Of a stretch of DNA of 64,000 nt, positions 40,681 through 48,907 are shown piece after piece. Source of the DNA: Candidatus Krumholzibacteriia bacterium (lineage in GTDB: Bacteria; Krumholzibacteriota; Krumholzibacteriia; LZORAL124-64-63); contig JADGDU010000021.1 of the NCBI GenBank assembly GCA_016744705.1, positions 1-64,000 of the forward strand, written 5' to 3'. Position numbers and translations under genes: made by a program. Position 1 is the stretch's first letter, and every line of letters starts with the position of its first letter. The notes under the pieces were generated by a model. It was not told the DNA's origin, ran no database searches, and saw only the letters and a list, made by a program, of their open reading frames with translations.

Positions 40681-41196
40681 GTGGCTAAGGATTTAGAATA
40701 CGCCAATGAATTGGACGTTGAGCTGGGAGAAGAGTTCTACGAGGACGCCCAGAAAGACCGGTTCATGACTTTCGAAATTGCAGATCAGGATTACGGAATT
40801 GATATCATGCATGTCACCGAGATCGTCGGTTTGCAGGATATCGCCGTTGTGCCGGATGTGCCTCATTTCGTCAAAGGCATGATCAACTTGCGGGGTAACG
40901 TCGTGCCCGTGATTGATGTGCGATTGCGTTTTGGATTGACCGAAGGTGAATACGACGACCGCACTTGTGTGGTTGTGGTGACCCTGGAAACCTCCACCAT
41001 CGGAATGATTGTGGACCGGGTCAACGAGGTTCGGGTCATCACCCAGGACAAGATATCGCCACCACCTCAAGGGGGCGTCAGCTCCACTGGCGGGCAATAT
41101 ATCACGGGGCTCGGGCGTGATGGTGAAGACGTAACAGTTCTGCTCGATATCCAGCAGCTTTTAGACATCAAAAGTAACGAAGAATCGGCTTGGTGA
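40681..41196 (+). CDS. cheW: Chemotaxis coupling protein CheW
   Basis: 171 residues from the GTG at 40681, six bases after CGGAGG. A CheW domain: FMTFEIADQDYGIDIMHVTEIVG, FVKGMINLRGNVVPVIDVRLRFG, IGMIVDRVNEV and ITGLGRDGEDVTVLLDIQQLL. It couples CheA to receptors. About 25 residues of acidic N-terminal extension precede the domain. Second gene of the operon, 18 nt after cheA. Confidence 0.94.
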   Translation: MAKDLEYANELDVELGEEFYEDAQKDRFMTFEIADQDYGIDIMHVTEIVGLQDIAVVPDVPHFVKGMINLRGNVVPVIDVRLRFGLTEGEYDDRTCVVVVTLETSTIGMIVDRVNEVRVITQDKISPPPQGGVSSTGGQYITGLGRDGEDVTVLLDIQQLLDIKSNEESAW

Positions 41197-41221
41197 TGAA
41201 CTCCAGGGGGAGGTATTGATT

Positions 41222-42283
41222 ATGGCAAATCCCATTCGAGTTCTGGTTGTGGATGACTCCGCATTGGTACGGGAGATTTTGTCCACGGGATTGAATATGG
41301 ATCCGGGGATTGAAGTGGTGGGAACGGCCACTGATCCTTTCAATGCAAAAGATAAAATTTTAAAACTGCGACCTGATGTTTTGACCCTTGATGTGGAAAT
41401 GCCACGCATGGATGGAGTGGAATTTTTGCGGCAATTGATGCCCCAATTTCCTCTGCCTGTGGTGATGGTCAGTGCTCTGACTGAGCGCGGGCAACGCATT
41501 ACCTTGGAGGCCCTTGGCGCTGGAGCGGTGGATTTTGTTACCAAACCCAAGAGCAATCTAGCTCAGGGTTTATCAGGTATGATGGGGCAATTAGTGGCCA
41601 AGGTGAAGATTGCTTCCACAGCCAATGTCTCCCAATGGAAAGGGCGCAGACCAGCTGGTCCTGCTCCAACTCCGGTGGCTCGGCCTTTGGCTTCAAGCAC
41701 GAATCAGGTCATTGTCATCGGTGCTTCTACCGGAGGTACCGAGGCTATCAGGGAAGTGGTTCAGGGATTTCCCGTGACCAGTCCAGGTGTGGTTATTGTG
41801 CAACACATGCCAGCAGGATTCACCAAACTATTTGCCGAACGGCTTAATGACCTCGTACCCATGCAGGTTAAGGAAGCGGCAGATGGTGATACCGTCATTC
41901 CCGGCCGGATTCTCATTGCGCCGGGTGAAAAACAAATGAGCGTGGTGCGCTCCGGGGGATCTTACAAGGTCGTTTGCAAGCAAGGTGAAAAGGTCAATGG
42001 GCATGCACCTTCTGTGGAAATTTTAATGAATTCAGCAGCCACTGCTTTGGGTAAGCATGCGGTGGGAGTCATGTTGACGGGGATGGGTGGAGATGGTGCT
42101 CGTGGTTTGAAAGCCATGCGCAGCGCCGGAGCCCGGACTTTGGCTCAGGATGAAGCTTCCAGTGTTGTATTTGGTATGCCGAAGGTGGCTTGGGAGCTTG
42201 GAGCCGCCGAGCGGTTGGTCCCCTTGAATAAAATCTCAGCAACAGTGATGAATTGGCTCAGCAAAAAAGAGGAACTGGTTTGA
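41222..42283 (+). CDS. cheB: Chemotaxis methylesterase/response regulator CheB
   Basis: 353 residues from the ATG at 41222 with GGGGGAGG upstream. Receiver domain: VVDDSALVRE, phospho-Asp in TLDVEMPRMDG, KP at FVTKPK. A linker is followed by the methylesterase with catalytic Ser in GASTGGTEA, His in VQHMPAGFTK and Asp in TGMGGDGARG. It demethylates or deamidates receptors. It overlaps cheD by 4 nt. The partner methyltransferase CheR is not in the operon. Confidence 0.95.
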   Translation: MANPIRVLVVDDSALVREILSTGLNMDPGIEVVGTATDPFNAKDKILKLRPDVLTLDVEMPRMDGVEFLRQLMPQFPLPVVMVSALTERGQRITLEALGAGAVDFVTKPKSNLAQGLSGMMGQLVAKVKIASTANVSQWKGRRPAGPAPTPVARPLASSTNQVIVIGASTGGTEAIREVVQGFPVTSPGVVIVQHMPAGFTKLFAERLNDLVPMQVKEAADGDTVIPGRILIAPGEKQMSVVRSGGSYKVVCKQGEKVNGHAPSVEILMNSAATALGKHAVGVMLTGMGGDGARGLKAMRSAGARTLAQDEASSVVFGMPKVAWELGAAERLVPLNKISATVMNWLSKKEELV

Positions 42284-42768
42284 GTGTAGTAACTCTAGGC
42301 ATAGGCGAGTACGGAGTGGTGAACAAGCCCGGCGATATCATCAAGACCCACGCTTTGGGTTCTTGTGTGGCTATCGTGATGCTTGATCCAGCCACCCGCA
42401 CCGTGGGGATGGCGCACGTGGCGCTTCCCGAATCGAAAGTCCATTTGGAACGGGCAAAAAAATTGCCCGGCTATTTTGCAGACACGGCCATCGTCGCATT
42501 GTTGGAAATGATGCGGGGCGTGGGGGCGGCTGCCAATTTGCGAAAGGTCATCGTTAAAATGACTGGCGGCGCCAATGTTATGGATAAAAACAATACTTTC
42601 AACATTGGCAAACGCAATGTTTTGGCTATCAAAAAAGGATTGTGGTCCGAGCGCATGGGCGCCGTGGCCGAAGATGTGGGCGGGTCAATCAGCCGGACCG
42701 TTACAATTAACTTGGATGATGGAAAAGTCGTCATCACTTCACCAGGGCGCGAGCCTGTCAATATTTAG
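42280..42768 (+). CDS. cheD: Chemoreceptor glutamine deamidase CheD
   Basis: 162 residues from the TTG at 42280 (TTGA overlap with cheB), GAGGA upstream. Catalytic Cys in THALGSCVAIVM, His in GMAHVALPES and the family's KMTGGANVM and IGKRNV motifs are present. It deamidates receptor glutamines and stimulates CheC-type phosphatases. Its presence with a CheX-like gene at the operon end fits the Bacillus/Thermotoga-like adaptation scheme. Confidence 0.94.
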   Translation: MSVVTLGIGEYGVVNKPGDIIKTHALGSCVAIVMLDPATRTVGMAHVALPESKVHLERAKKLPGYFADTAIVALLEMMRGVGAAANLRKVIVKMTGGANVMDKNNTFNIGKRNVLAIKKGLWSERMGAVAEDVGGSISRTVTINLDDGKVVITSPGREPVNI

Positions 42769-42780
42769 GGGGTGGGCAAA

Positions 42781-43665
42781 ATGGCAAATGTCAGCGTGAG
42801 TTCAGAAGAGATCCTGAAAACAGTCAAATCGGTACCCGCCCTTTCACCCGGTGCCAGCCAGTTGCTTGATGTGCTGGGCGGCGGGCAGTATGAAATTTCG
42901 GATATCGTACAGGTCATTGAAAATGATTCGGCCTTGACGGTGAATGTCTTGAAAGTGGTCAACTCTGCATCCATGGGATTGCGGAGAGAAATCACTTCGG
43001 TACACCAGGCTGTTGCCTTTTTGGGCGACACCAAGGTCATCGGCATTGCCCTTGCTTCAGCGGGCGGCGAAACCTTCAACGCCAAACTGGCTGGGTATCA
43101 CGGAGATCGGGGGATGCTGGGAATGCATTGCCTGTGGGTGGCCCTGGCCGCACGGGAATTATCCCGGCATACCGATGGTCTTGTGGATAAGGGTGTGGCT
43201 TTTACTGCCGGATTGTTGCATGACATCGGCAAAGCAGTGATATCCGATTTCATGGTCGATCTGGTACCAGCGATTATGAAGAGTGCGGGCCAAGAAACAG
43301 AACCGGATCATCTGCGAGCCGAGCAGGAAATTATGGGGACCAATCATTGTGAGGTGGGTTGCCAGCTCGCTCGCCAATGGAAAATGCCTGAGAGCCTGAT
43401 CGCAGGTATTGAATTCCATCACACCCCCGTCGACGCTCCGGAAGAATACAGGGCCATGGCCTACGTTATTCATCTGGCCGATACTTTGGCCATGATGCAG
43501 GGAGTGGGCACTGGAGTGGATGATATGCAATACAAATTCGATGTCGATTACGAGAAATACGTCAAACTGGACTCGGGGGCCTTGGAAGGGCTTGCCTTGG
43601 ACGTTCAAATTGACTTCAACGCCACTGCCGAAGCTTTGTTCGGAACAGACCAGGAGACGGAATAA
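42781..43665 (+). CDS. HDOD-domain signalling protein
   Basis: 294 residues from the ATG at 42781. HDOD domain: LPALSPGASQLLDVL-like start (VPALSPGASQLL), ENDSALTVNVLKVVNSASMGL, ITSVHQAVAFLGDTKV, FTAGLLHDIGKAVI and GCQLARQWKMPESLIAGIEFHH. It resembles HD-GYP/HD phosphohydrolases but such proteins are usually regulatory. Located between cheD and cheY, with a one-base overlap with cheY, so it is part of the chemotaxis output or another input. Confidence 0.9.
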   Translation: MANVSVSSEEILKTVKSVPALSPGASQLLDVLGGGQYEISDIVQVIENDSALTVNVLKVVNSASMGLRREITSVHQAVAFLGDTKVIGIALASAGGETFNAKLAGYHGDRGMLGMHCLWVALAARELSRHTDGLVDKGVAFTAGLLHDIGKAVISDFMVDLVPAIMKSAGQETEPDHLRAEQEIMGTNHCEVGCQLARQWKMPESLIAGIEFHHTPVDAPEEYRAMAYVIHLADTLAMMQGVGTGVDDMQYKFDVDYEKYVKLDSGALEGLALDVQIDFNATAEALFGTDQETE

Positions 43666-44048
43666 TGAAGATCCTGATAGCAGACGATTCAGGAACAGCC
43701 CGGATGTTCATCAAACAGTGTCTGGAAATTTCCATCAGTGAAGATGTGGAATTCCTGGAAGCAGCCAATGGACAGGAAGCTTTAATGCTGCTGAAAGTTG
43801 GCGGGGTTGAGCTTCTGGTCACGGATCTCAATATGCCGGTTATGGACGGACGGGAACTCATCCGTCGGGTTAGTGCCAGCCCCAAGCTCAACGGAACACC
43901 CATGATGGTGATCACCAGCAGTGGTAATGAGGCCCGTAAGCAGGAATTATTGGACTTGGGCGCCAAGGTTGTTTTGCGCAAACCAGTCAATCCCATGAAA
44001 ATAGCCGAAGGCCTTGAGGCCGTGCTCACAACACCGGAAGGGTGGTAG
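43665..44048 (+). CDS. cheY: CheY-like response regulator
   Basis: 127 residues, a lone receiver domain: ILIADDSGTARMFIKQCL, phospho-Asp in LLVTDLNMPVMDGRELI, switch Thr/Ser in VITSSGNEAR and Lys in VVLRKPVNP. With CheA encoded in the same operon it should be the phosphorylated output, acting on a flagellar motor or another target not in this window. Confidence 0.92.
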   Translation: MKILIADDSGTARMFIKQCLEISISEDVEFLEAANGQEALMLLKVGGVELLVTDLNMPVMDGRELIRRVSASPKLNGTPMMVITSSGNEARKQELLDLGAKVVLRKPVNPMKIAEGLEAVLTTPEGW

Positions 44049-44050
44049 CC

Positions 44051-44518
44051 ATGCAACTTTCAACCTCCAACGTAGCCGAAGCCATGAAGTCGGCCGTAAG
44101 CGAAGTTTTTGAAGCCATGGCCTTTATGGAAGCCATGGATGGCCAGGTGGAGAATGCTCCCACGGCTGATGAACCTGTTTTTTTTACCAGATTACCAATC
44201 TACAAGCCATCTGTGGCCATGGTCGGTATGGTAATTCCCCAGTCATTGGCTTTGGAAATGGCCAGCGCCATGATGATGCGGGAATTCAGCATGGAGGAAG
44301 ACGAATTCGAAGTCATGGATGTACTCAGTGAGGTGGCCAATACTTTGGCCGGCAGCATGCTGACCTACCTGATGCCCGATGAAGATTCTTTTGAATTGGG
44401 ATTGCCTGAGTGCCGGGTCATTGGTGATTGTGTGGCTGGCAAGGAATGGGAAAATTCGGAAGAATTTTTGTTCGAAATCAACGGCACCGGTTTTTATGTG
44501 ACCTGGGAAGCTTCCTGA
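44051..44518 (+). CDS. CheX/CheC-type chemotaxis phosphatase
   Basis: 155 residues from the ATG at 44051. The fold markers of CheC/CheX are visible: N-terminal helix with AVSEVFEAMAFMEA, VAMVGMVIPQSLALEMASAMM and the phosphatase helix DVLSEVANTLAGSML, in which E and N are the catalytic pair of the family (ExxN). It should dephosphorylate CheY-P. Last gene of the operon, followed by a terminator. Confidence 0.87.
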   Translation: MQLSTSNVAEAMKSAVSEVFEAMAFMEAMDGQVENAPTADEPVFFTRLPIYKPSVAMVGMVIPQSLALEMASAMMMREFSMEEDEFEVMDVLSEVANTLAGSMLTYLMPDEDSFELGLPECRVIGDCVAGKEWENSEEFLFEINGTGFYVTWEAS

Positions 44519-44536
44519 TCGAACTGTCTAAAAATT

Positions 44537-44581
44537 AAGCCGGGATGTTGGCCAAATTTGGCACACATCCCGGCTTTTTTG
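44537..44581 (+). terminator. Terminator of the chemotaxis operon
   Basis: A 12-bp stem (44537-44548 with 44565-44576) with an inner TTGGCC/GGC pairing, followed by six T. It ends close to the converging gatD gene. Confidence 0.88.
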
Positions 44582-44590
44582 GTGGTGCTT

Positions 44591-45982
44591 CTATTTCCAG
44601 TGGGAAGAGATAAACTCGTCCACTTCGGGAATGCCACCTTGGAAGAGCAGGTAACCATTATGCGGTTCACGTTCGGTGGTTTCACTGACCACCGGTGTGA
44701 GCATGATGCGCTTCACTTCTTCAGGATCATGACTCTGGCCCAGGGCCCATCCCAGCTTCACATAAGCGACTTCGGGTAACATGTTGGCTGCAGGGATCAC
44801 ACCCAGCCCCATGATTTCCCGTCCGGTTTCATAAACGTACATTTGCACATAACCCCACATGGTCTGCACAGTCATATACACATGAACCCCGGCTTTGCGT
44901 GCCCGATCCAGGGCGGGGTAGAGGGGTTTATTCACATGGCCCAGCCCTGTGCCGGCAATGACGATGCCTTTGTATCCTTTTTCCACCAGAGAGTCGATGA
45001 TGTCGGGTTTCATGGCGGGATAGTAATAAACCAAAGAGACCCGATCATCGAAGACGGCATTGAGTTTGATGTTTTTGTCATCCCGCCGTTTGTTGTAATC
45101 GCTGCGGAAAGGAGTGACGCCCTTTTCATCAATCTTGCCCAGAGGGATGTCGCTCAAGGTACGGAAGGTGCTGCGGTAGCTGGAGTGCATTTTTCGCACC
45201 CGGGTGCCTCGGTGCAGCAGGCCGTATTTGTCACTGGTGGGCCCGAACATGCAAACCATGACTTCGGCAATGTCACTGGTGGCGGCGGTGCGGGTGCTAT
45301 TGATGAGGTTGATGGCGGCGTCGCTGCTGGGGCGATCGCTGCTGCGCTGGCTGCCCACCATGACGATGGGCACCGGTGAGTCCTGAAGCATGAAGCTGAG
45401 GGCTGCTGCGGTATGGTGCATGGTATCTGTACCATGACCCACCACAATACCTGCCACACCTTTTTCAATTTCGGCAGCTATGGCATTGGCGGTGCCAATC
45501 CATTCATCCGGGCCCATGTTTTCACTGAATACGCCATACAGCTTGGACGTTTCCATGTTGCAGATGTCGGCTAATTCGGGCACGGAACCGTACAGTTCCC
45601 CAGGGCTGAAGGCGGGGATCACAGCACCAGTGCGGTAGTCCAGACGGCTGGCAATGGTGCCGCCGGTTCCGAAGAGCTTGACCCTCGGTTTTTTAGGATC
45701 GTGGGGGAAGGCTTTTTCGGGAATCTGGTAGTTGGCCACTTTGCGGCCGTGTACGCTAATTTTTTCCACGGTATCGTGACGGATACCAATGTTGTAACCG
45801 GTGATCAGCTTTAAAACGATATGCAACTCATCAGCGGTTTCGCTGCGTGGCAAAATGAGGCCGCTGAATTCACCGCGGGTTGTGTGCAGGGTCACTTCAC
45901 TCCAGACAGGAGCTTCCTGTGCCAGCAACAACTCCAGGGTGGGCGTGCGATAACCTTTATAATCTTCTTGATTGAAGCTCAT
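44591..45982 (-). CDS. gatD: Glu-tRNA(Gln) amidotransferase subunit D (archaeal type)
   Basis: 463 residues. An N-terminal SH3-like domain of about 90 residues (GYRTPTLELLL, LPRSETADELHIVLKLITGYNIGI) precedes an L-asparaginase fold. Catalytic Thr is in FGTGGTIASRLDYRTGAV, Thr-Asp in VVGHGTDTMHHTAAAL and Lys in RGTRVRKMHSSYR. The insert after the first motif (AFSPGELYGSVPELADI) is GatD-specific rather than AnsA-like. It releases ammonia from glutamine or asparagine for GatE. It overlaps gatE by 4 nt (ATGA). GatDE is known as an archaeal enzyme; its presence beside bacterial rex and fabH is unusual. Confidence 0.93.
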   Translation of the reverse strand: MSFNQEDYKGYRTPTLELLLAQEAPVWSEVTLHTTRGEFSGLILPRSETADELHIVLKLITGYNIGIRHDTVEKISVHGRKVANYQIPEKAFPHDPKKPRVKLFGTGGTIASRLDYRTGAVIPAFSPGELYGSVPELADICNMETSKLYGVFSENMGPDEWIGTANAIAAEIEKGVAGIVVGHGTDTMHHTAAALSFMLQDSPVPIVMVGSQRSSDRPSSDAAINLINSTRTAATSDIAEVMVCMFGPTSDKYGLLHRGTRVRKMHSSYRSTFRTLSDIPLGKIDEKGVTPFRSDYNKRRDDKNIKLNAVFDDRVSLVYYYPAMKPDIIDSLVEKGYKGIVIAGTGLGHVNKPLYPALDRARKAGVHVYMTVQTMWGYVQMYVYETGREIMGLGVIPAANMLPEVAYVKLGWALGQSHDPEEVKRIMLTPVVSETTEREPHNGYLLFQGGIPEVDEFISSHWK

Positions 45983-47889
45983 GACACCACCTCCGCCACC
46001 CAGCCACGTACGGTTTTACCCGGCACCCGGCCCAACAGATCCTTCATCACGTGTTGCATGGCAAAAATTTCTTTCTTGAGTGGGTCGGTCGGCCCATCAG
46101 GTGGCAACGTTTCCAGAGCTTTGTTGAAAATGATGCGACCTTCATCTTCAGTCATTTTAGCTAAAAGGTCTTCGTCGCTGTTCCACACGGACTCGGCAAT
46201 GATTTCCCCTTGGGCAATGCGAGCCAGGGCTTCTTCCCACCAGATACTGGCGGCGCCCATGGCGGCGGGTCGGGGACAGGAACGATCCAGCAGCATGGAA
46301 GCCAGAGTGGTGGCGCTGACTCCAATGGTTTCGGATTTTTCCAGGAGATGTTCAAACAAATCCCAAGCCCTGTGGCGGCTCATGCGTTCCGCCAGATCAT
46401 CACCCACACCCAATTCCTTGAGGCGAGCAAACCGCTCCCACGGTCTTAAGCCGAGGGAGTTTTGGATAGTCTCCACCCGGTCATCGTTCAGAGCGATGGG
46501 AGGGAGGTCTGTGTCCGGATACATGCGGTCGGCACCGGGCAGAATTCGTTCAAAACCATTGGTGCCATCATCCAAAGCCTGGCGGGTTTCTTCAGGAACA
46601 CCCAAGCAGGCTTCCCGGGCCCTTATGGCAATTTCACGCACTGCTGTTTCGGTGTCTTTTTGACGACCCCAGACTACGATAACTGGTACATCCGCCTCCA
46701 CGCCGCAGGCGCGGATGACCCGATCCCATTCCCCACTGCTGAGAGTGGGCACTTCCTGGGTACTGAGGGCCAGGTTGGGCAGGTCATCGATGCAGGCAAT
46801 GACGCGGATGCGGTCGCTGATTTCTTTCAGGAAACTGGTGCGTGGTTGGGTTTGCAGTTGCAGTACGCCCTGAAAACCAGCCAAAGGAATGGCCATGACG
46901 GTGGCGCCTTTATCCACGGCTTTGGCTATGAATTTGCAATCGGTGTTTCGCACCACGGCGGTCACATCAAAACCCTGGTCGGAAATTGTTTCGGGGCTGA
47001 CTCCGCGCCGCTCCAACTCACCTTTGATGCCCACGAGAGTGCGTTGGCGCAAAGCTTCATTGTGTACAAGGCGGGGGATGGCGCGCAAACTGGACACGCC
47101 TTTGATTTCAATGCGGGTGCCTCCAGTGACGGAGACATTCACATCCTGGCGTCCGGCTCCACTGCCGGTGCGCACCAGACCGCTGGCCCGGGCCATGTGG
47201 CGAATAATCTGGCCCACATCCCGAGCTTCTTCGGGAGTTTTCATATCCGGGTCGGTGACCGTTTCAATCAGGGGCATCCCCAGCCGGTCGGTGCGATATA
47301 CTCGCTCATGGCCCTTGTCGCTGACTTCCCGGCAACTGTCCTCTTCGATACTAATCTGCCGGATGTGGATGTTTTTATCGCCAAAAGGGATGTCGCCATC
47401 GGTGCCGATAATGGCGGTGCGTTGGAACCCGGTGGGGATGCTGCCATCGAGGTACTGTTTCCGGGTGATGTGAATTTCGCCCACGATGTTGCAACCCAGG
47501 AGCATGCCCACGGCAATGCTGCGGTCCAGGGCTTCATCATCAATTTCAAAAGGTGGCGCATCGTCCATCTCATAAGTGCAGACAGTTTCGTTGTTCAGCA
47601 AATAGACGATGTTTTTGCGGGTTTTAAATTCCATAAGGGCTGTGCCATCGTATTCGCCCATCTCCGAGAGAGTGGGACGCATGTGGCGCAGAACTTCGGC
47701 ATGATGCTCGCTGCTGTTATAAATGCCCGCTGGGCAGCGGCAGAAAAGTTTGCGTTTGGTCAATAATTGCTGATGAACTTCCAAGCCCACCATAAAGCCC
47801 AAATCAGCATAATCCTGGGCCGAGAGTTGTCCATAAAGAGGCAATGGCGTTAATAGCCAGGAATCGGTCAAAGTCAGGGGGTTGTCCAT
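45979..47889 (-). CDS. gatE: Glu-tRNA(Gln) amidotransferase subunit E (archaeal type)
   Basis: 636 residues from the ATG at 47889; the frame is open to 48024 with only weak starts. The GatB/E kinase core is clear: GFMVGLEVHQQLLTKRKLFCRCP, EFKTRKNIVYLLNNETVCTYEMDD, EIHITRKQYLDGSIPTGFQRTA, RTGSGAGRQDVNVSV and LPGADRMYPDTDLPPI. Between them is an AspRS-like GAD insertion (KAVDKGATVMAIPLAGFQGVL) that distinguishes GatE from GatB. A YqeY-like helical tail follows. It phosphorylates Glu-tRNA(Gln), then amidates it with ammonia from GatD. About 45 extra residues precede the usual start. Confidence 0.93.
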   Translation of the reverse strand: MDNPLTLTDSWLLTPLPLYGQLSAQDYADLGFMVGLEVHQQLLTKRKLFCRCPAGIYNSSEHHAEVLRHMRPTLSEMGEYDGTALMEFKTRKNIVYLLNNETVCTYEMDDAPPFEIDDEALDRSIAVGMLLGCNIVGEIHITRKQYLDGSIPTGFQRTAIIGTDGDIPFGDKNIHIRQISIEEDSCREVSDKGHERVYRTDRLGMPLIETVTDPDMKTPEEARDVGQIIRHMARASGLVRTGSGAGRQDVNVSVTGGTRIEIKGVSSLRAIPRLVHNEALRQRTLVGIKGELERRGVSPETISDQGFDVTAVVRNTDCKFIAKAVDKGATVMAIPLAGFQGVLQLQTQPRTSFLKEISDRIRVIACIDDLPNLALSTQEVPTLSSGEWDRVIRACGVEADVPVIVVWGRQKDTETAVREIAIRAREACLGVPEETRQALDDGTNGFERILPGADRMYPDTDLPPIALNDDRVETIQNSLGLRPWERFARLKELGVGDDLAERMSRHRAWDLFEHLLEKSETIGVSATTLASMLLDRSCPRPAAMGAASIWWEEALARIAQGEIIAESVWNSDEDLLAKMTEDEGRIIFNKALETLPPDGPTDPLKKEIFAMQHVMKDLLGRVPGKTVRGWVAEVVS

Positions 47890-48076
47890 GCGCAGCACCT
47901 GTTGTTTTCGGGTGGCCCCGAGGTCAGGGTTTAGTAGCCGGAAGGGCACCAAACGGTATTCGCGGAACCGGTGGAACATAGGAGCAAATGAGCTGAAATT
48001 CCAGCACTTATCGAATTGATTCAAGAGGGAATTAGGTTTCTACCTTGACGTTGCACCCCTACAGGTTTATCGTACA

Positions 48077-48096
48077 TTTGATAAAATCGTAACAAA
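48077..48096. promoter_or_regulatory. Possible Rex operator
   Basis: TTTGATAA and GTAACAAA are separated by AATC. The arms pair at 6 of 8 positions and resemble the TTTGTTAA-N4-TTAACAAA form of the Rex box. It lies between gatE and rex (58 bp before the rex start), suggesting NADH-dependent autoregulation and perhaps control of gatED. Based on resemblance only. Confidence 0.4.
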
Positions 48097-48153
48097 ATCA
48101 GAGTAAAATACATCAAAGCTGTTAATTTTTTGACAGGTCGTGGAGGCTCCGCA

Positions 48154-48831
48154 TTGAGGAAGCAAAAAAAGGGATGTGATGTGCCAGATGCTACAATTTT
48201 GCGTCTGCCCTTATATCTGGAGAAATTGAAGTTATTACAGGCCATCGGAGTAGAGGATGTCTCCTCCCGGCAGTTGGCAGAATCCCTGGATATCAAAGCC
48301 AGCCAACTGAGGCATGATTTTCATTATTTTGGCGGATTTAGCCGTCCCGGCCGTCCCTATCAGGTCGCAAAATTGGTGCCTGCATTGGAGAAAATTATTG
48401 GCATTGCCGAGCCGGTTCACAGCATTATCGTAGGTGCGGGACACTTGGGCCAGGCTCTTGCCAATTACCAGAATCTGGATGTGCAGGGTTTCCCCATCAA
48501 GGGCATTTTTGATGTGAATCCCAAATTGATAGGCCTCGATTTCCGTGGAGCTGTCGTTCAGGACATGGATGAAATGGAAGCGGTCATTGATAAAGAGGCC
48601 GTGAAGATTGCCATTCTCACTGTTCCAGCTGTCCATGCCCAAGCGGTGACTGACCGGCTTGTGGCTGCTGGCATTGTGGGAATCTTCAATTTTGCTCCCA
48701 TGGACTTAAAGGTTCCTGCCAATGTGGCTGTTCGGAATGAGCGCATGGCGGTGGGGATTATGTCTCTCAGTTTCAAGGTTAAGTGCATTTTACAGAACAG
48801 TGAAGAGAAGGAAGAGGCTGAAGACCTGTAA
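48154..48831 (+). CDS. rex: Redox-sensing transcriptional repressor Rex
   Basis: 225 residues from the TTG at 48154 (GGAGG upstream); a GTG at 48181 is the alternative. A winged helix with LRLPLYLEKLKLLQ, QLAESLDIKASQLRHDFHYFGGFSRPGRPY, then the NAD(H) Rossmann fold (IIVGAGHLGQALANY, KGIFDVNPKLIG, AILTVPAVHAQAVTDRLVAAGIVGIFNFAP). It represses fermentative and respiratory genes when NADH is low. The last ~25 residues are acidic. Divergent from gatE. Confidence 0.94.
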   Translation: MRKQKKGCDVPDATILRLPLYLEKLKLLQAIGVEDVSSRQLAESLDIKASQLRHDFHYFGGFSRPGRPYQVAKLVPALEKIIGIAEPVHSIIVGAGHLGQALANYQNLDVQGFPIKGIFDVNPKLIGLDFRGAVVQDMDEMEAVIDKEAVKIAILTVPAVHAQAVTDRLVAAGIVGIFNFAPMDLKVPANVAVRNERMAVGIMSLSFKVKCILQNSEEKEEAEDL

Positions 48832-48854
48832 AATATTTTCTTCACCGTAGAGAT

Positions 48855-48892
48855 AAAAAAAGGCAATGCTCTTAAGGGCATTGCCTTTTTAA
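48855..48892. terminator. Bidirectional terminator between rex and fabH
   Basis: AGGCAATGC (48861-48869) pairs with GCATTGCCT (48878-48886), flanked by A7 on the left and T5 on the right, so it can stop both converging transcripts. Confidence 0.88.
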
Positions 48893-48907
48893 TAAAACGC
48901 CGTAGCA

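Noticed and set aside
44591..45982. Plain L-asparaginase instead of GatD
   Set aside because: The N-terminal extra domain, GatD-specific insert and the 4-nt overlap with a GAD-containing GatE argue for GatD.
46462..47766. 434-codon open frame antisense to gatE
   Set aside because: Composition is His/Gly/Phe-rich without motifs, there is no ribosome site, and it mirrors the codon pattern of gatE, which has full family motifs.
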